A stretch of DNA of 64,000 nucleotides from Bretschneidera sinensis (lineage: Eukaryota > Streptophyta > Magnoliopsida > Brassicales > Akaniaceae). The stretch is taken from the NCBI GenBank assembly GCA_023935145.1, contig CM043699.1, positions 66,809,638 through 66,873,637 on the forward strand, in the 5' to 3' direction. Within the stretch, counting starts at the first letter, position 1; each line of letters starts with the position of its first letter. The notes under the pieces were generated by a model, which made no database searches, was not told where the DNA came from, and saw only the letters and a list, made by a program, of their open reading frames with translations. A program made the position numbers and the translations under genes. Of this stretch, positions 34,422 through 46,743 are shown piece after piece.

Positions 34422-35673
34422 TGTTGTGCGATTATCCACCTAAATTAATATGCAAATAATCGTACTTGTTTTACTTGCAAGTGCACAAGGTTAGTAGTAG
34501 CATAGTGTGCAAGTGTTAGATCATCTCCACAGGGATTAGTGAATTTCGATTTAGAATTAGTTTCACAAAGTAAAAATAGATGGAAATAAATATTGAGTTT
34601 AGACAATAATAATAAAGACGAAGGGACTTGGTATCCACCACTAATCATGCTACCCCAACAAAATAATATCCCAATGCTCTACTCATGCTATGAATACCTA
34701 CTAGTTGTCAACCTAAGGGCTTGGTCCACTCCTTAGGCTATAGATTTCCCTAAGCAACGACTTAGGCATGGTGTATACTCTAACTCTTTTCTTTCTTAAG
34801 GGATTCAGCATGGTATATACTGAGTTGTTCCTTAAGAGAGCATAAGGTCTGTGGAAATCGATAACCACACGAGGCCTAGGGTTTGGTCCACTCCCGGTTT
34901 CCCATGTTGATTAACCCAAGAATCCGGTGTGGATATCTTTTGTTACTATTGTTGAACCCAAGGCTTGATCATCCAAATTAATTCAACTAACTAATCTATA
35001 CCACATGCATATGTTGATCAGACACACACATATGAGGAATTTAAATAAAAACAGGCATTAATCAAGAATCATAGCAAAAATATTACAAAGGTGCCAATAC
35101 TGAATTATTGGTTAAACATAATCAGGGCTTCAACCAAGCCCTTACTATAAATTTAGTTACACATAATAAAATAAAGGAAAGAAGAAACCCGAGAGAGCTC
35201 CATTGAAGAGTCGTCAATTCTTCTGTAGAATCTCCTCTAGCCTCCGGCCTCTCGATCTAAAACTAAAACTAAAAAGGAGATATACTCCTAAAAAGGGAGA
35301 TCCTGTTTCTATGTTTTAAAAGTCTATTTATAGGGTTCTAAGGGTGCCTCGAAACCTTAATTTCCAAAATAGGTCTGGAAGAAATCTTTCCAAAACTGCT
35401 TCTGCCGCCTCTCTGTACGTGTGCGCTCGAGCCTTCTATGTGTGCGCATGATTGCTTATGTGCTCGATCATAGCCATGTTGCGCTCGATCGCACTAGCTC
35501 TTTCCAGATCTTCAGTTTTCTTCCTTTAAAGCTTCAAAATGCTTTCTTTTCTTCACAAGCCTATAAAAAACACAGAAAACACAAAAATGAAGTAAAACAT
35601 AATAAAATATGTAAACAAAGAGCTTACAAATGTAAATTAAGGGGCTTAAATATGAATATTTAAGCTCCTATCA
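34422..35673 (-). repeat. F 3' LTR
   Basis: Minus strand: starts TGATAGGAGCTTAAATATTC at 35673 and ends ATCGCACAACA at 34422. Has CGATCGAGCGCA-type repeats (about 35410-35500) and a TATA box CTATAAATAG (minus, 35324-35333). Related in plan and start to the A and G LTRs. Confidence 0.92.
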
Positions 35674-35977
35674 CACCCCCAAACTTATATATTGCTAGTC
35701 CCTTAGCAATACGAAACTAAAAACTAAATAAAAAAACAAAGATGCAAAGATAAATCCATCATTCATGGTATCCAAAAATTTAATTAATTTAATTGTCACA
35801 CAGACCATGATATTTATTCATGAGCAAGCATAAAGTGCAAAGCCATGTTCACAATGAATATGAGTTTTAAATTTTAAGCACTTACAAGAGGCAGGCTAAG
35901 GCATCAAAAGTCCGAATTAGTGTATGGTGAACTAGCACATAAAAGATGAAGCTTCCAAATGACTCCAATGTGTAGTG
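35674..35977 (-). other. F 3' end: polypurine tract and flank
   Basis: Minus-strand AAGTTTGGGGGTG at 35674-35686 abuts the 3' LTR and is the likely polypurine tract. The rest is noncoding F 3' region up to the G insertion (TSD 35973-35977). Confidence 0.75.
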
Positions 35978-37225
35978 TGTTTGACGATTATCTACCTAAT
36001 TAAATATGCAAATAATCGCACTTGTTTTACTTGCAAGTGCACAAGGTCAATGGTAGCATAGTGTGCAAGTGCGAGATCATTTCCACAAGGATTTAGTAAA
36101 CTTCGATTTAGAATTAATTTCTTTAAAGTAAAAAGAGATATAAATGTAAAGTGTGAGTTAATAATAATAAGAACATATGGCTGTGATATCCACCACTAAT
36201 TACACTTTCCCACTAAGTAAGGTACCAATGCTCTAGCCTTATTATGAATACTTAATGGTTGCCAACCTAAGGGCTTGGCCCACACCTTAGGCTATTGATC
36301 TCCCTATGCAACGAGTTAGGCATGGTGTATACTCTAACTCTTTTCTTTCTTAAGGGATTCAACATGGGTGTATACTGAGTTGTTCTTTAAGAGAGCATAA
36401 GGGTTGTGGAGATCTGCAACCACACGGGACCTAGGGCTTGGTCCGCTCCCGGTTTTCCATGTTGATTAACCTAAGAATCCGGTGTGGATATCTTTTGTTA
36501 ATATTGTTGAACCCAAGACTCGGTCATCCAAATTGATTCAACTAACTAATCCTTACCACATGCATACGTTGATCAGACACACACATATGAGGAATTTAAA
36601 TACAAGCAGGCATTAATCAAGTTAAACATTCTAACATGGCTATAGACAAAGGATATCAATGAATATATATATGGAAAAGCATAACTAGGGCTTCAATCAA
36701 GAGCTATAAGGGTTTAGTTACACATGCTAGTTGAACTAAACATTATAACCATAATGAAACAAAAACAGAAAAATAAAACCCAAAGAAGACTCGGGAGACG
36801 AGTCGTCAATTCCTCTCCTAAGCTTGCAACTTAAAGTCTCAAACAAAAGGTATGGTTTCTGTGTTTTACAAGGCTATATATAGGGCCCTCAGGGTGCCCC
36901 AAAACCCTAATTTCCTATTTAAGGCCCGAAGACTTCTTTTCATATCTGGCTCTGCCTCCTCTGGTGTGTTTGCGCTCGAGCGTATGCGGGCTGCGCTCGT
37001 GCCCTGTGCGCTCGATCACAAGGGAGGTGCACTCGAGCACACCTTGTTGGATTTGCATAACTTTACTTTTCATCCCTTAAAGCTCCAAAATGTCATTTTT
37101 TTGTCAAAGCCCTGTGAAAAACACATAAAACACAAAAATAAAATAGAATCTACTAAAATAGATAAACAAAGAGCCTAACAAGTGTAAATTAAGGGGTTTA
37201 AATATGAGTATTTAAGCACTTATCA
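35978..37225 (-). repeat. G 3' LTR
   Basis: Minus strand: starts TGATAAGTGCTTAAATACTC at 37225, ends CGTCAAACA at 35978. CGATCGAGCGCA-type repeats at about 36960-37045, TATATATA at 36875-36882. Closely related to the F LTR in its second half. Confidence 0.92.
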
Positions 37226-38027
37226 CACCCCCAAACTTACATATATCTAGTCCCTTAGGAATACAAAATGAAAGACTATGTTAAAACAAAATCAAAGATA
37301 AATTCATTCTTCATGATACTCAAAAATTTGGGTTGCGCATAAAACCATGATAACCGTTCATGAGTAAGCTTATAATAAGAACATATTTTTGTATTGAAAA
37401 AGGATTTCAAAAGCTCATGTTACTTACCTAAGGTTGGCTTAAGGCATCAAAAGTTTGATTTATGTATGATGAATTAGCACATATAAGATGTGGCTTCCAA
37501 ATAATTTTGATGTATAGTGTTTCGGTGCCCAAACCTTCATCGAATTTCTTATCAAAAAGAACAAAAATGGCATAATGCTTGCTTCTTTTTTTTTTTTTTT
37601 CTTTTATCATGCGATTTTTACCATGTTGAGTTCCATTAAGCTTTCTAATTGATCCTTGTAATAAGTGTTTAGCCAATGACTCCCAAACCTGATGGTTTTA
37701 GGGCATTAGGTGTAAAGACACCCCTAAGGACTTACTAACTCGAGTCAAAAAGGCTACGGAACTAACAGGTCTTAATGCTTCCAAGTGAAATTCCCACCTT
37801 TTGACGTGAACACTCATTATATTCTGAGGCAAGAGGTCTAGTTACTCAGTGAAAAGTTTTTGATGATCACTAGAAGCTTTTTATTCTCTTTTCGCATGAT
37901 GGACATTTTTCTTCATTTTTCTTATGCCAAAGAGTTCTTTTAACAAGTTATCCGATTATAGTTAGGTCATGGAAACATATACATAAGAATTATATGTTAT
38001 ACCCCACACAAATGCATGCTAATGTGC
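37226..38027 (-). other. G noncoding 3' region, left part
   Basis: Begins with the likely polypurine tract (minus AAGTTTGGGGGTG, 37226-37238). 37638-37757 is a block shared with A1 (5041-5170) and F (50660-50775). No gene supported. Ends at the B2 insertion (TSD 38023-38027). Confidence 0.7.
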
Positions 38028-39551
38028 TGATGAGAGTCATAAAATGCATCTAAACAATACATAAGTGTTAGCATTTTAGGGTTGATCGAGGTTGGAATTA
38101 CACTTTTATACCTTAATAACTCTAAAGTGTTATTCTTGAATCGTTGACTTATTTCAGTGCATTTTCAGGTACTTTGAGCTTAAAAAAAAGGATAGAAAAG
38201 CTATCATCATTTTAAACACAAAGCTTCAATGAATACTCGAGTGAGATAATGGTCGCGGAAGAGTCAAGATGAAGAGAAACCAAGAAAGGAGTTTCACTAA
38301 ATTGCCATAATTGGCCGTACAAATGAATCATCTTTGAAAATTAAAATATATTGATACAAGAACAACTAGGTGATGAGCCATATATTCTTAGAAAGATCCG
38401 GAAGTCTATTTTCTGGATAATTTTACGGTTCATAAAAATGATTTTTCTAGAGAAAGTTATGGCAGTTTAAGTAGACAAAGGTTAGGCTGTGCGGGCTGTG
38501 CAGGATTTCAGCGTGAAGGGCATGTGAAGGCTTAAATCCCACATCTCACATCAGTTAGAAACACATTTCTATATCCCACATCCCACATCAGATTGGAAAC
38601 ACATTGCACTCGTGGTATTTGCCTATATAAGACCCACTCCACCTCAGCTTTGAGAATCAATCAGAGCTCATCTGAAAGCATCAAAGAGTGAATTCCGAGG
38701 GCCTTTAGGAGCAATCCAGAGGTCCTTTAGGACGAATCCGAAGTATAATTTTGAAGGACAAGCTGAGGAATCACCGAATCTTTCGCTACCAAGGAGGAGA
38801 TGATCGTTGAGAGGCCGAAGGCAACTCAAGGAAGCATGAGCTCCATGGCCGACTAGTCTCCAAGCAAGGCGAAGGGATGAATCCCTAGGTGTAGTTGTTC
38901 TTATTTTCCTTTATTTGATTCAGTTGTAGTTGGATATTATTTAACATTAAACATTGTTATGTTTTATTCTTTAATTTAATTAGTAGATTTTTTTATTAGT
39001 CCGGTGATTGGATGTTTCTTTTCCATATAAGTCTAGTCATGCTTTTCTTATGTGTATCTGTTTGGGTGTGATTGAGTCCGGTAGATCTTTTTTGTAGATT
39101 TGTCTATTGCTGCGGTATTTTCATTTAGATATACCGTCATCTTTTGATAATTTATAAGTTAGGTCATGTGTGCTTCAAAGTAAAGAATAATTCATATCAA
39201 TTACATTACAGTTTATACATGCGCTTTAATTGAACATTTGCCGATTGCCTGTTTGGGATGTGAAACTTGCAATCGAGATAAAAACGACTGAATCAAGTTA
39301 GGATTAGGGCAATGAACCTAGGTAGGACTTCCAGAACCTTGTTATTTCTATTTAAATCTATTTACACAATTTCCTTCACACTATTTTCACATAATTCAAA
39401 TTCCATACAATCAACAAATCAGATTTTGTCACTTTAACTTTTATCGTTTGTGTTGAGATTCATACCTTCTTTTGTAATTAACTTATTTTCCTGTTGAATC
39501 GACACCCCAAAATTGTACTACAACTACCGTGTTATATTTTGGACATAATCA
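38028..39551 (+). repeat. B2 5' LTR
   Basis: Starts TGATGAGAGTC, ends GGACATAATCA. CCCACATC/GAAACACATT block (about 38535-38605) before the TATA box at 38624-38630. The primer site that follows is altered (TGCGTCGTTGCTGGGG from about 39558). Confidence 0.93.
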
Positions 39552-39859
39552 AATTTTTGCGTCGTTGCTGGGGAAACACACTTGAGTACAAGGAAGATTG
39601 TCAACTTTTGACATGATGGTAGAAGAGCTGTAAATAGTTTTTCTTTTCAGCAGCTATGAAGGCGGTAACTTCGTTCCTTCTTTTAGCTTGCTGCATTATT
39701 ATTATTTTTTTATTTATTTATCCCTTCATTGTTTTATAGTATTTCTATTTATTATTGTTCTTTTTTTTTCTTTCTCTAAGTTTTTATTTTATGATTTTAT
39801 TTATTTATTTATCTATTATTATTCTGTTTTATTTATTTCCTCTCTGATTCATTTGTTGC

Positions 39860-41608
39860 ATGCTTAGACCGAGAGATTTGCGAGATCGATTCATTAGAGG
39901 ACCTGAACTAGAATTACCCTCTTCTTCCGAGTCTGATAGTGAAACCTCACCTAGATCAACCAATAGTGTAAACCCAAGTGAGAATTTAGAGGATTTTGTT
40001 AACATGGCCGATAATATTAATGAGAATGTTGCTAGGACACTTCAGGATTACCTCCACCCTACACGCACAGCCACACCTTCATGCATCATGTTTCCAGCCA
40101 ATACTCGCCAATTAGATCTTAAACTAGGGATGATTCAATTACTCCCTACATTCCATGGCTTGGATAATGAAAACCTATATGTGCACATTAGGGAGTTTGA
40201 GGAAGTAGTCGTGACTTTTCATAGTCAAGATGAAACCGATGACATTGTGAGGCTTAAGTTCTTTCCTTTCGCTTTGAAGGATAGGGCTAAGAGTTGGCTA
40301 TACTCACTAAGACCACAATCTATTGGGCCATGGACTGAGATGACTCAGGCTTTCTTTAACAAATACTTTCCCCAACATAAGACCAACGCTTTGAAAAGAC
40401 AAATCTCCACCTTTGCACAAAAGGATAGTGAGACTTTATATCAGTCTTGGGAGAGATTTAAGGAGTTATTGAGTATGTGCCCTCACCATGGGTATGAGAG
40501 TTGGTGCTTGGTGAGCTATTTTTATGAGGGACTTACATATAGAGAGCACCAATTCGTAGAGATGATGTGCAATAGTGAATTTTTGGAGAAAGATCCTGAT
40601 GAGTCCATAGAGTACCTCAATGAGCTTGCTGAAAAAGCTCACACTTGGACTGGACCTAGTGCTACTAAAAGCACAAATAGGTCATGACCTATAGGGAACC
40701 CAAATGGTGGTGGAATTTACCATATTAGGGAAAAGGATAACCTTAAGGCCAAGGTCGAGATGCTCACTAGGGAACTAGAGGTATTAAAGACTAAGAGCTT
40801 AGAACCAACACACACGGTTAATCATGCAAAATCTTTTGAACCATGTTTTGTGTGTGGCGGGGTAAATCATCTCGCCCAAGAGTGTCCCACATTTCTTGAG
40901 ATGAGAGGGATGTATAAAGAACAATGTAATGCCTTAGGCATGTACACGAAGCCTTCTGCACCCTTCTCTAATACCTATAATTCGGGATGGCAAAATCACC
41001 CCAATTTCAGCTGGAAGTCTGAAAACCAGCAGCTTACACAACCCCCTGCACCATATCATGAACCATATCATGCTCCTGTATCTTCTAGGAGCCCTTAAGA
41101 AGACACTTTGCATACTTTTAATAAGGCACAGGGTAAGACTAATCAAAGGCTTGAGTCTTTAATTATGCAGGTTGTTGAAGAACATAAAGAAATAAATAGC
41201 CAAGTGTCCAAGCTGACAAGCTACTTGAGTATGACTAAGCGAGGTAAGTTCCCTTCTCAAGCTCATTCCACATCCTATGGTTAGCACCTAGCACAACAAA
41301 TAAAAAGGAGGTGAATGCCATTGAGACACTTAGTGGTAAGTCGTTACACATCCTAACAACGAAAAAAAACAGAGGATGTGAACGAGAACCACCAAGTATA
41401 CATGACTGACTCATTCATGGATAAGGTCCATCCCCTTAATCCATTGGAGTCCACACTAACCCATGGCTTCACAAGAGCATATATCGAGCCAGAATTTGCG
41501 GGTGTTACTCATGACATCCTTAAGGCCTCTCTAAAGCACACAAGCACCAAATTTAACAGTAAAGCAGTTGCTGGTGCATCCAACTCATGTTTTTCGATGA
41601 GGGAATAA
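39860..41608 (+). pseudogene. B2 gag
   Basis: From ATG 39860 (MLRPRDLRDRFIRGPELELP). Open to TGA 40685, then TAA 41096 and TAG near 41281, with two small compensating length changes (about 41298 and 41365) that return the frame for 41378-41608. Same domain order as B1, with the B1 frameshift absent: gag core with WERFKELLSMCPHHGYESW, knuckle CFVCGGVNHLAQEC at 40843-40884, and the FSWKSENQQ segment. It is the best guide to the undamaged B-family gag. The conserved box follows at about 41615. Confidence 0.9.
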
Positions 41609-43285
41609 GAGTGTCTGGCTAAAGACATAAAACTTAGCGCTTATGGGAGGCACCCCACAACATATCCTTTTATTTTTTTATTTTTCATATTTCTTTTTCT
41701 TGTTTATTATTATTATTTCGCTGTTTTCTAGTTTTACTTTAGTATTTATTTTTCAGGGACAAATATACGAAGTGGTCCAAATGGTGGAGCACAATTTTCA
41801 GCTTCTGTGCACCTTTGGCTACAAGGGGAGTCTCCTTTACTCTTTCTTTTACATTGAGGTCAATGCAATTTTTAAGTTGGTGGTGGAGGAAACGCATCTT
41901 TTTGTTTCCATATTCTTTATTTCCATACATTTTTTTTCTTTTTTTCATTGAACTGCTTGGTGTCATTTTATTTTTTGTTTGTTTCTAGCATTCTTGGTCT
42001 TAGCCTTAGAGTTAATTCACATGTCAATGATATGAGCCTAATTGAGATAGCAGATAACATGTAGAAGAAGTTAAATCTTGCTTCGGTTTGAAATTAATTG
42101 AAGTATCAATCTTCATTTGGTTTGAGACTCTAGTTTGTGGTAAGATAGTATGCTTAATCTTAAACATTTAGAAAAGTTTTATGTGTGATTATTTTTTGAA
42201 CACTTTTGCGGTCTTGACAAGCTCTAGAACTTACTTGATAATCACTTGAGGTGAATTCCTAGAATGCACACTACTTAGGATATGATATAGGCCATTTTTG
42301 AACTGTTTGAGCCTTTCAAACCTACCATTGCTATATTTATCACTAGTCACCTATTTGAGCCTTTTTCTTGAAAAATTAAAATTGAGCCTTGTTTCTTTCG
42401 ATAAACCATTTAACCTACCTTTATGAGCATAAAAATATTTTATCCTTACCTTTCTTTTAAAATTACTTAGTTATACGCATGTTGTGAGAAGCACTTAAAA
42501 GGAGTAAGGGGTGGAAATATGAAAAAAAATATCACTACCACAACCCAAGTACATTAAAGGAGATAAGTTGGGGGTTGTGGAAAAGAAAAGAAAAAGAAAA
42601 AAAATGATGAAAAAGAAGGTGAATGGTTATGTGCCAAAATAAAAAAATGAATTATGGCAAAGAAAGAAGAAAGAAAAAAAAAGAGAAAAAATGGTGATTT
42701 GTTGAAAGAAATGCTCGAAAAATGGTTGAAAGAGTTGGGTGTTGAAATAAAGGTTATCAAGTGCTTAAAGTGATTGTGTTTAAAGCTAAGAGATTGAGTT
42801 CTTTTACTTGTAAATCCTTCGCATTCTTACTTAGCCTTTACCTTAGCCTAACGTTACAAGCTTATTAAAGACCTTTTGATCCAATATGATTTTTCTACAA
42901 TAGTGGAGAGTGGTTTTAAATGTAAGCATATGGAGCTTGTTTTTGTGATTGATGTCACGCAATTTATTATGTTTTTAGAGGCCAAGACTTGTATTCATGA
43001 ATGTTATGAATAAAATCATCCGAGTGTTCTGATTAATGGTTTGTGGTAAGATGGATGTTAAGAGTCAATAACGATTTTAGGATTGATGTTTCTATTACTT
43101 TTGGACTTAGATGAAATTTAATGATTCTATGTGCCATATATTATGTGCAATTTTTGAGACAAAAAGTGAATTACTCTTGGTTCAACGCTAGCATTGCTTT
43201 ACTTTGTTTTTAACTCCTACCATAGAATTCATCTCTTTTTTTCGCTTCAATTGCTAGGGACTAGCAATAAGCTAGTTGGGGGTTG
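41609..43285 (+). other. B2 noncoding 3' region
   Basis: Collinear with 30024-31707 of B1: conserved box (41615-41656), TTATTTTTCAG/GGACA (41747-41760), hairpin CATTG-AGGT-CAATG (41852-41865), A/G-rich run (about 42570-42700), terminal tract GTTGGGGGTTG. No gene supported. Confidence 0.75.
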
Positions 43286-44480
43286 TGATGAGAGTCATAA
43301 AATGCATCTAAACAATACTTAATTGTTAGTATTTTAGGGTTGATCGAGGTTGGAATTACACTTTTATACCTTAATAACTCTAAAGTGTTATTCTTGAATC
43401 GTTGACTTATTTTAGTGCATTTTCAGGTACTCTGAGCTTAAAAAAAACGCGATATAAAAGCTATCATCATTTTAAACACGAAGCTTGAATGAATACTTGA
43501 GTGAGATAATGGTTGCGGAAGAGCCAAGATAAAGAGAAACCAAGAAAGGAGTTTCACTAAATTGTCATAATTGCCCGTACAAAGCAATCATCTTTGAAAA
43601 TTAAACTATATTGATACAAGAAAAAACAGGAGATGAGCCATATATAGTTAGGAAGATCCGTAAGTTTATTTTCTGGAGAATTTTACGGTTCATAAAAAGG
43701 AATTTTCTAGACAAAGTTATGGCAGTTTAAGTAGACAAAGGTCAGGCTGTGTGGGCTGTGCGGGATTTCAGCGTGAAGGGCATGTGAAGGCTTAAATCCT
43801 GCATCCCACATGTTTTAAAAACACATTTCTATATCCCACATCCCACATCGGATTGGAAACACATTGGACTCGTGGTATTTGCCTATATAAGACCCATTCA
43901 ACTTCAGCTTTGAGAATCAATCGGAGCTCATCTGAAATCATCAGAGAGTGAATTCAGAGGGCCTTTAGGACGAATCCGAAGTATAATTTTGGAGAGCAAG
44001 CTGAGGAATCGCCGAAGCTTTCACTACCAAGGAGGAGATGATCGTTGAGAGGCCGAAGGCAACTCAAGGAAGCATGAGCTCCAGGGCCAGCTAGTCTCCA
44101 AGCAAGGCGAAGGGATGAATCCCTAGGTGTACTTGTTCTTATTTTTCTTTACTTGATTCAGTTGTAGTTGGATATTATTTTCATTAAATATTGTCATGTT
44201 TTATTCTTTAATTTAATTAGTAGATTTTTTTATTAGTCCAGTGATTGCATGCTTCTTTTCCATATAAGTCTAGTCATGCTTTTCTTATGTGTATCTGTTT
44301 GGGTGTGATTGAGTCTGGTAGATCTCTTTTATAGATTTGTCCATTGCTGTGGTATTGTCGTTTAGATATACCGTCATCTTTTGATAATTCATGCCTTCTT
44401 TTGTAATTAACTTGTTTCCCTATGGAATCGACACCCCAAAACTGTACTACAACTACCACGTTATGTTTTGAGCATAATCA
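43286..44480 (+). repeat. B2 3' LTR, internally deleted
   Basis: 1,195 bp against 1,524 bp for its partner. About 330 bp is missing at about 44388, joining a TTTTGATAATT segment to CATGCCTTCTT, where the 5' LTR has them about 330 bp apart. TATA box 43884-43890. Ends AGCATAATCA before TSD tgtgc. Confidence 0.92.
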
Positions 44481-44485
44481 TGTGC

Positions 44486-45023
44486 TCATGTCAGATCTGG
44501 ATCAAACTCGTGAATTCTTAAGTGTCTTGAGATAGGTAACTAAACTTTTAAAATTCTTATTACAAGACTATGTGTTCTAGATTTTAAGCTTACTAATGAA
44601 GTTTTATCATATTTTTAAATCAACCAAAATTTTTAACACAAAATGACCATGCATTTATCTTTTCTAAAAAAAAACTGGGACCTAGTGTGTGCATGTGTCA
44701 GTGTTTGTCTCCCACTACCCCCAAACTTAATTCACACATTGTCCCCAATGTGTATGTGGCATGAAAATATCTGACTAGGGAGATGGAGAACTAGATTGCT
44801 TGCATTACTCGTAACACGCCCCCAAACTTGAACTGTATGCACGCACTAAGTTCCTGGCAAAGAAAAATAAACATTGTGCTGGAAAACAAGAAATATGAAT
44901 AATAAACATGTAAATATAAACATAAATAAAAGAAAAATACTATAATGAAAAGGATATGCTTTGGAGTGCTTCCCATGTGCGCTAAGTTTTACGTCTTCAG
45001 CCAGACGGGGTATTCTCTCACTA
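44486..45023 (-). other. G noncoding 3' region, right part
   Basis: Minus strand: conserved box at 44968-45006 just after the last stop, AAGTTTGGGGGCG (about 44818-44830), perfect 7-bp-stem hairpin (44735-44752) and a second AAGTTTGGGGGTAG (44716-44729). No gene supported. Confidence 0.75.
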
Positions 45024-46123
45024 CTAATCATCGGGTGGTGTAGTCGAAGAGGTACTGGGCATCGGAGGTAGGTGATCAAGGATGGCCTGTAGCATCGCCT
45101 CCTGCCGTACAAACTGCACCTCCAACCCCTCTATCCGCTGATGAATCAGAAAGGTTGCCTCATGATCCTCCCGGCGGATGTCTGAGAGCTCACATCGGAA
45201 GGAGGACAGTTCCTCAAGAAGGTGCTGATACTCTATGGACCCTATGTCTGGTTTGTCCTCCTCCCATGTAGGGCTCACTGGTGGGTGCTTGGCCTCTATT
45301 GGATCATCTGCCACAGGCTTAGCAACAGGAATCTACACCCGGGGTCCTCGGAGCATGTGGGACTGGCTGAGGTTCCACTGGGCCCTCCCGAAGAATGGAT
45401 AATCAATAACCGGGCTATCGACTGAGGAATCTCTGATCCCCTTCTTCTTGAAAATGAGGCTGAGCAAGAAGGGGAAAGGGAGTCCCCATACATTAGCCAT
45501 GGTGGTCTGACGGCTATGCACACTGTCCCAGAACTAGTGTATCTGGCTCCATATGACTGCTGGGATGGAGTACCATTGACCCCGGTGAAAGGCATAGAGA
45601 GCTTATAGAAACTAATCCCTCCTCTGTATCTTGTGTCCCAAAGGACACACATTACGCTGGAGGACGGAGTCTATGAACCATAAACGGGGAGGCAACCTTG
45701 ACTGGCTCCTCGCATTATTGTGTCGGTCCGTATATTGGCCCGCACACATGTCCTTTATGATGTGTGGCAGAGGAAATGGGTCTGGCTACTCCTCCATATG
45801 GTTGTCCTCAAGCAGGGACTCATCACAGCAATGTAAGGAACTAGCGATGTCGGTGGTGGTCAGCTCAATGAATCTACCCTGGACTGAAGAATCAGGTTCT
45901 CGTAGAAGCTAACCACGAAATGGATGTAAGCTGTCGAATAGACCGGCTTGAACCGTCGTTTGAGACCTTGAGCCTTGAACTCTTGGACCGCCCATCTTGT
46001 GGTGCCCAAACTCTTGAAGTCCTCATCTATGTTAAATGTAGTCTCGAACAGTATTTCACGCTACTCGAAACTAGGCTAGGTGGACTGGTGGCGGCTGCTG
46101 GAGGCTCATGAGCTGGAAGCCAT
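45024..46123 (-). pseudogene. G: plant transposon-protein domain frame
   Basis: Minus strand, possible start ATG 46123. Several stops and at least one shift. Recognisable parts: TRWAVQEFKAQGLKRRFKPV, YIHFVVSFYENL, RFIELTTTDIASSL, RLPPRLWFIDSVLQRNVCP, MANVWGLPFPFLLSLIF (45521-45333), and a last open part (45314-45024) with a predicted coiled coil (LLEELSSFRCELSDIRRED). The pattern resembles the 'putative plant transposon protein' domain often found in Athila-type elements; its role is unknown. It lies after the truncated pol entry, where RT to integrase would be expected. Confidence 0.65.
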
Positions 46124-46400
46124 GTGCTGGAGAAAAACAGTGTAGCTTCTATTGTTTTTGCGCTCATTCACAGCTGATGGTGCGCTTAATCGTGAAAACC
46201 TAGCACTCGATCGCACTGTTTTAGACAATATATCGAATAGCTTATATGCAATGGGAACTTTGAAGCTATAGAAATTACACCAATGATAGCCCAACCTCCA
46301 TATTGTAGTGGTCTCAATACCACTAACCTCGATAGAGGCGCTTGAGCTATATGTTATGCAAGTGGGAATTGCTCAAGCGCTCTCTATAGTAGCTTCAGTG
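46124..46400 (-). other. G spacer with CGATCG-type words
   Basis: No gene supported. 46155-46225 has words of the GCGCTCATTCACAG / TGCGCTTAATCG / CACTCGATCGCAC type like the LTR arrays. 46290-46400 has two copies of a GTAGTGG / GTAGCTTCAGTGCTAC-like segment. Confidence 0.5.
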
Positions 46401-46670
46401 CTACTTTCTTTGAATAAGGCACTTAGAGCCCACATCAGGTGGTTCTAGTGCCTTTGACAGCTGCTTCATCTCCAATCTTGGTACCTGGACAACGAAAAAG
46501 GGGAAAGTAGTATTAGTAAGTTCAAGAGGTTCAATTGGGAGAATATACTTACTTGGAGGCTTTGGTGTGTTCTTGAAGGGGTGCATAGCTCTATTGATAT
46601 CTTTAATCACATCATCATCCACGGGCCTAATGTCCAATCTTGGATCACCATGGGTGGGGATGGTCTCCAA
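46401..46670 (-). pseudogene. G truncated pol entry segment
   Basis: An 89-codon open frame (METIPTHGDPRLDIRPVDDD to QRK). It contains the linker that precedes RT in Athila-type pol (VVQVPRLEMKQLSKALE; compare NLELKQLPKHSTYAYMER in F). The RT that should follow is missing: the frame ends in unrelated sequence. The short frame gap to gag-protease (46744) is a decayed junction. Confidence 0.7.
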
Positions 46671-46743
46671 TAGAGCGGTGTGATGGACCTGAGAAACTTT
46701 CTCAACAATACCTTGTAGTAAGCTTACATTAGAATATTCATTA

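Larger units (their letters stand above)
38028..44480 (+). mobile_element. B2: gag-only (TR-GAG-like) element with TSD
   Basis: LTRs 38028-39551 and 43286-44480, a mutated tRNA-Asp primer site, gag pseudogene and 3' region; no pol. TSD tgtgc at 38023-38027 and 44481-44485. The 3' LTR carries an internal deletion. Collinear with B1 throughout and inserted in G in the opposite orientation. Confidence 0.95.

Noticed and set aside
45296..45652. Minus-strand 118-codon frame overlapping the G transposon-protein region
   Set aside because: The domain pattern is in another frame (45521-45333 and 45314-45024); this one has no recognisable motifs.
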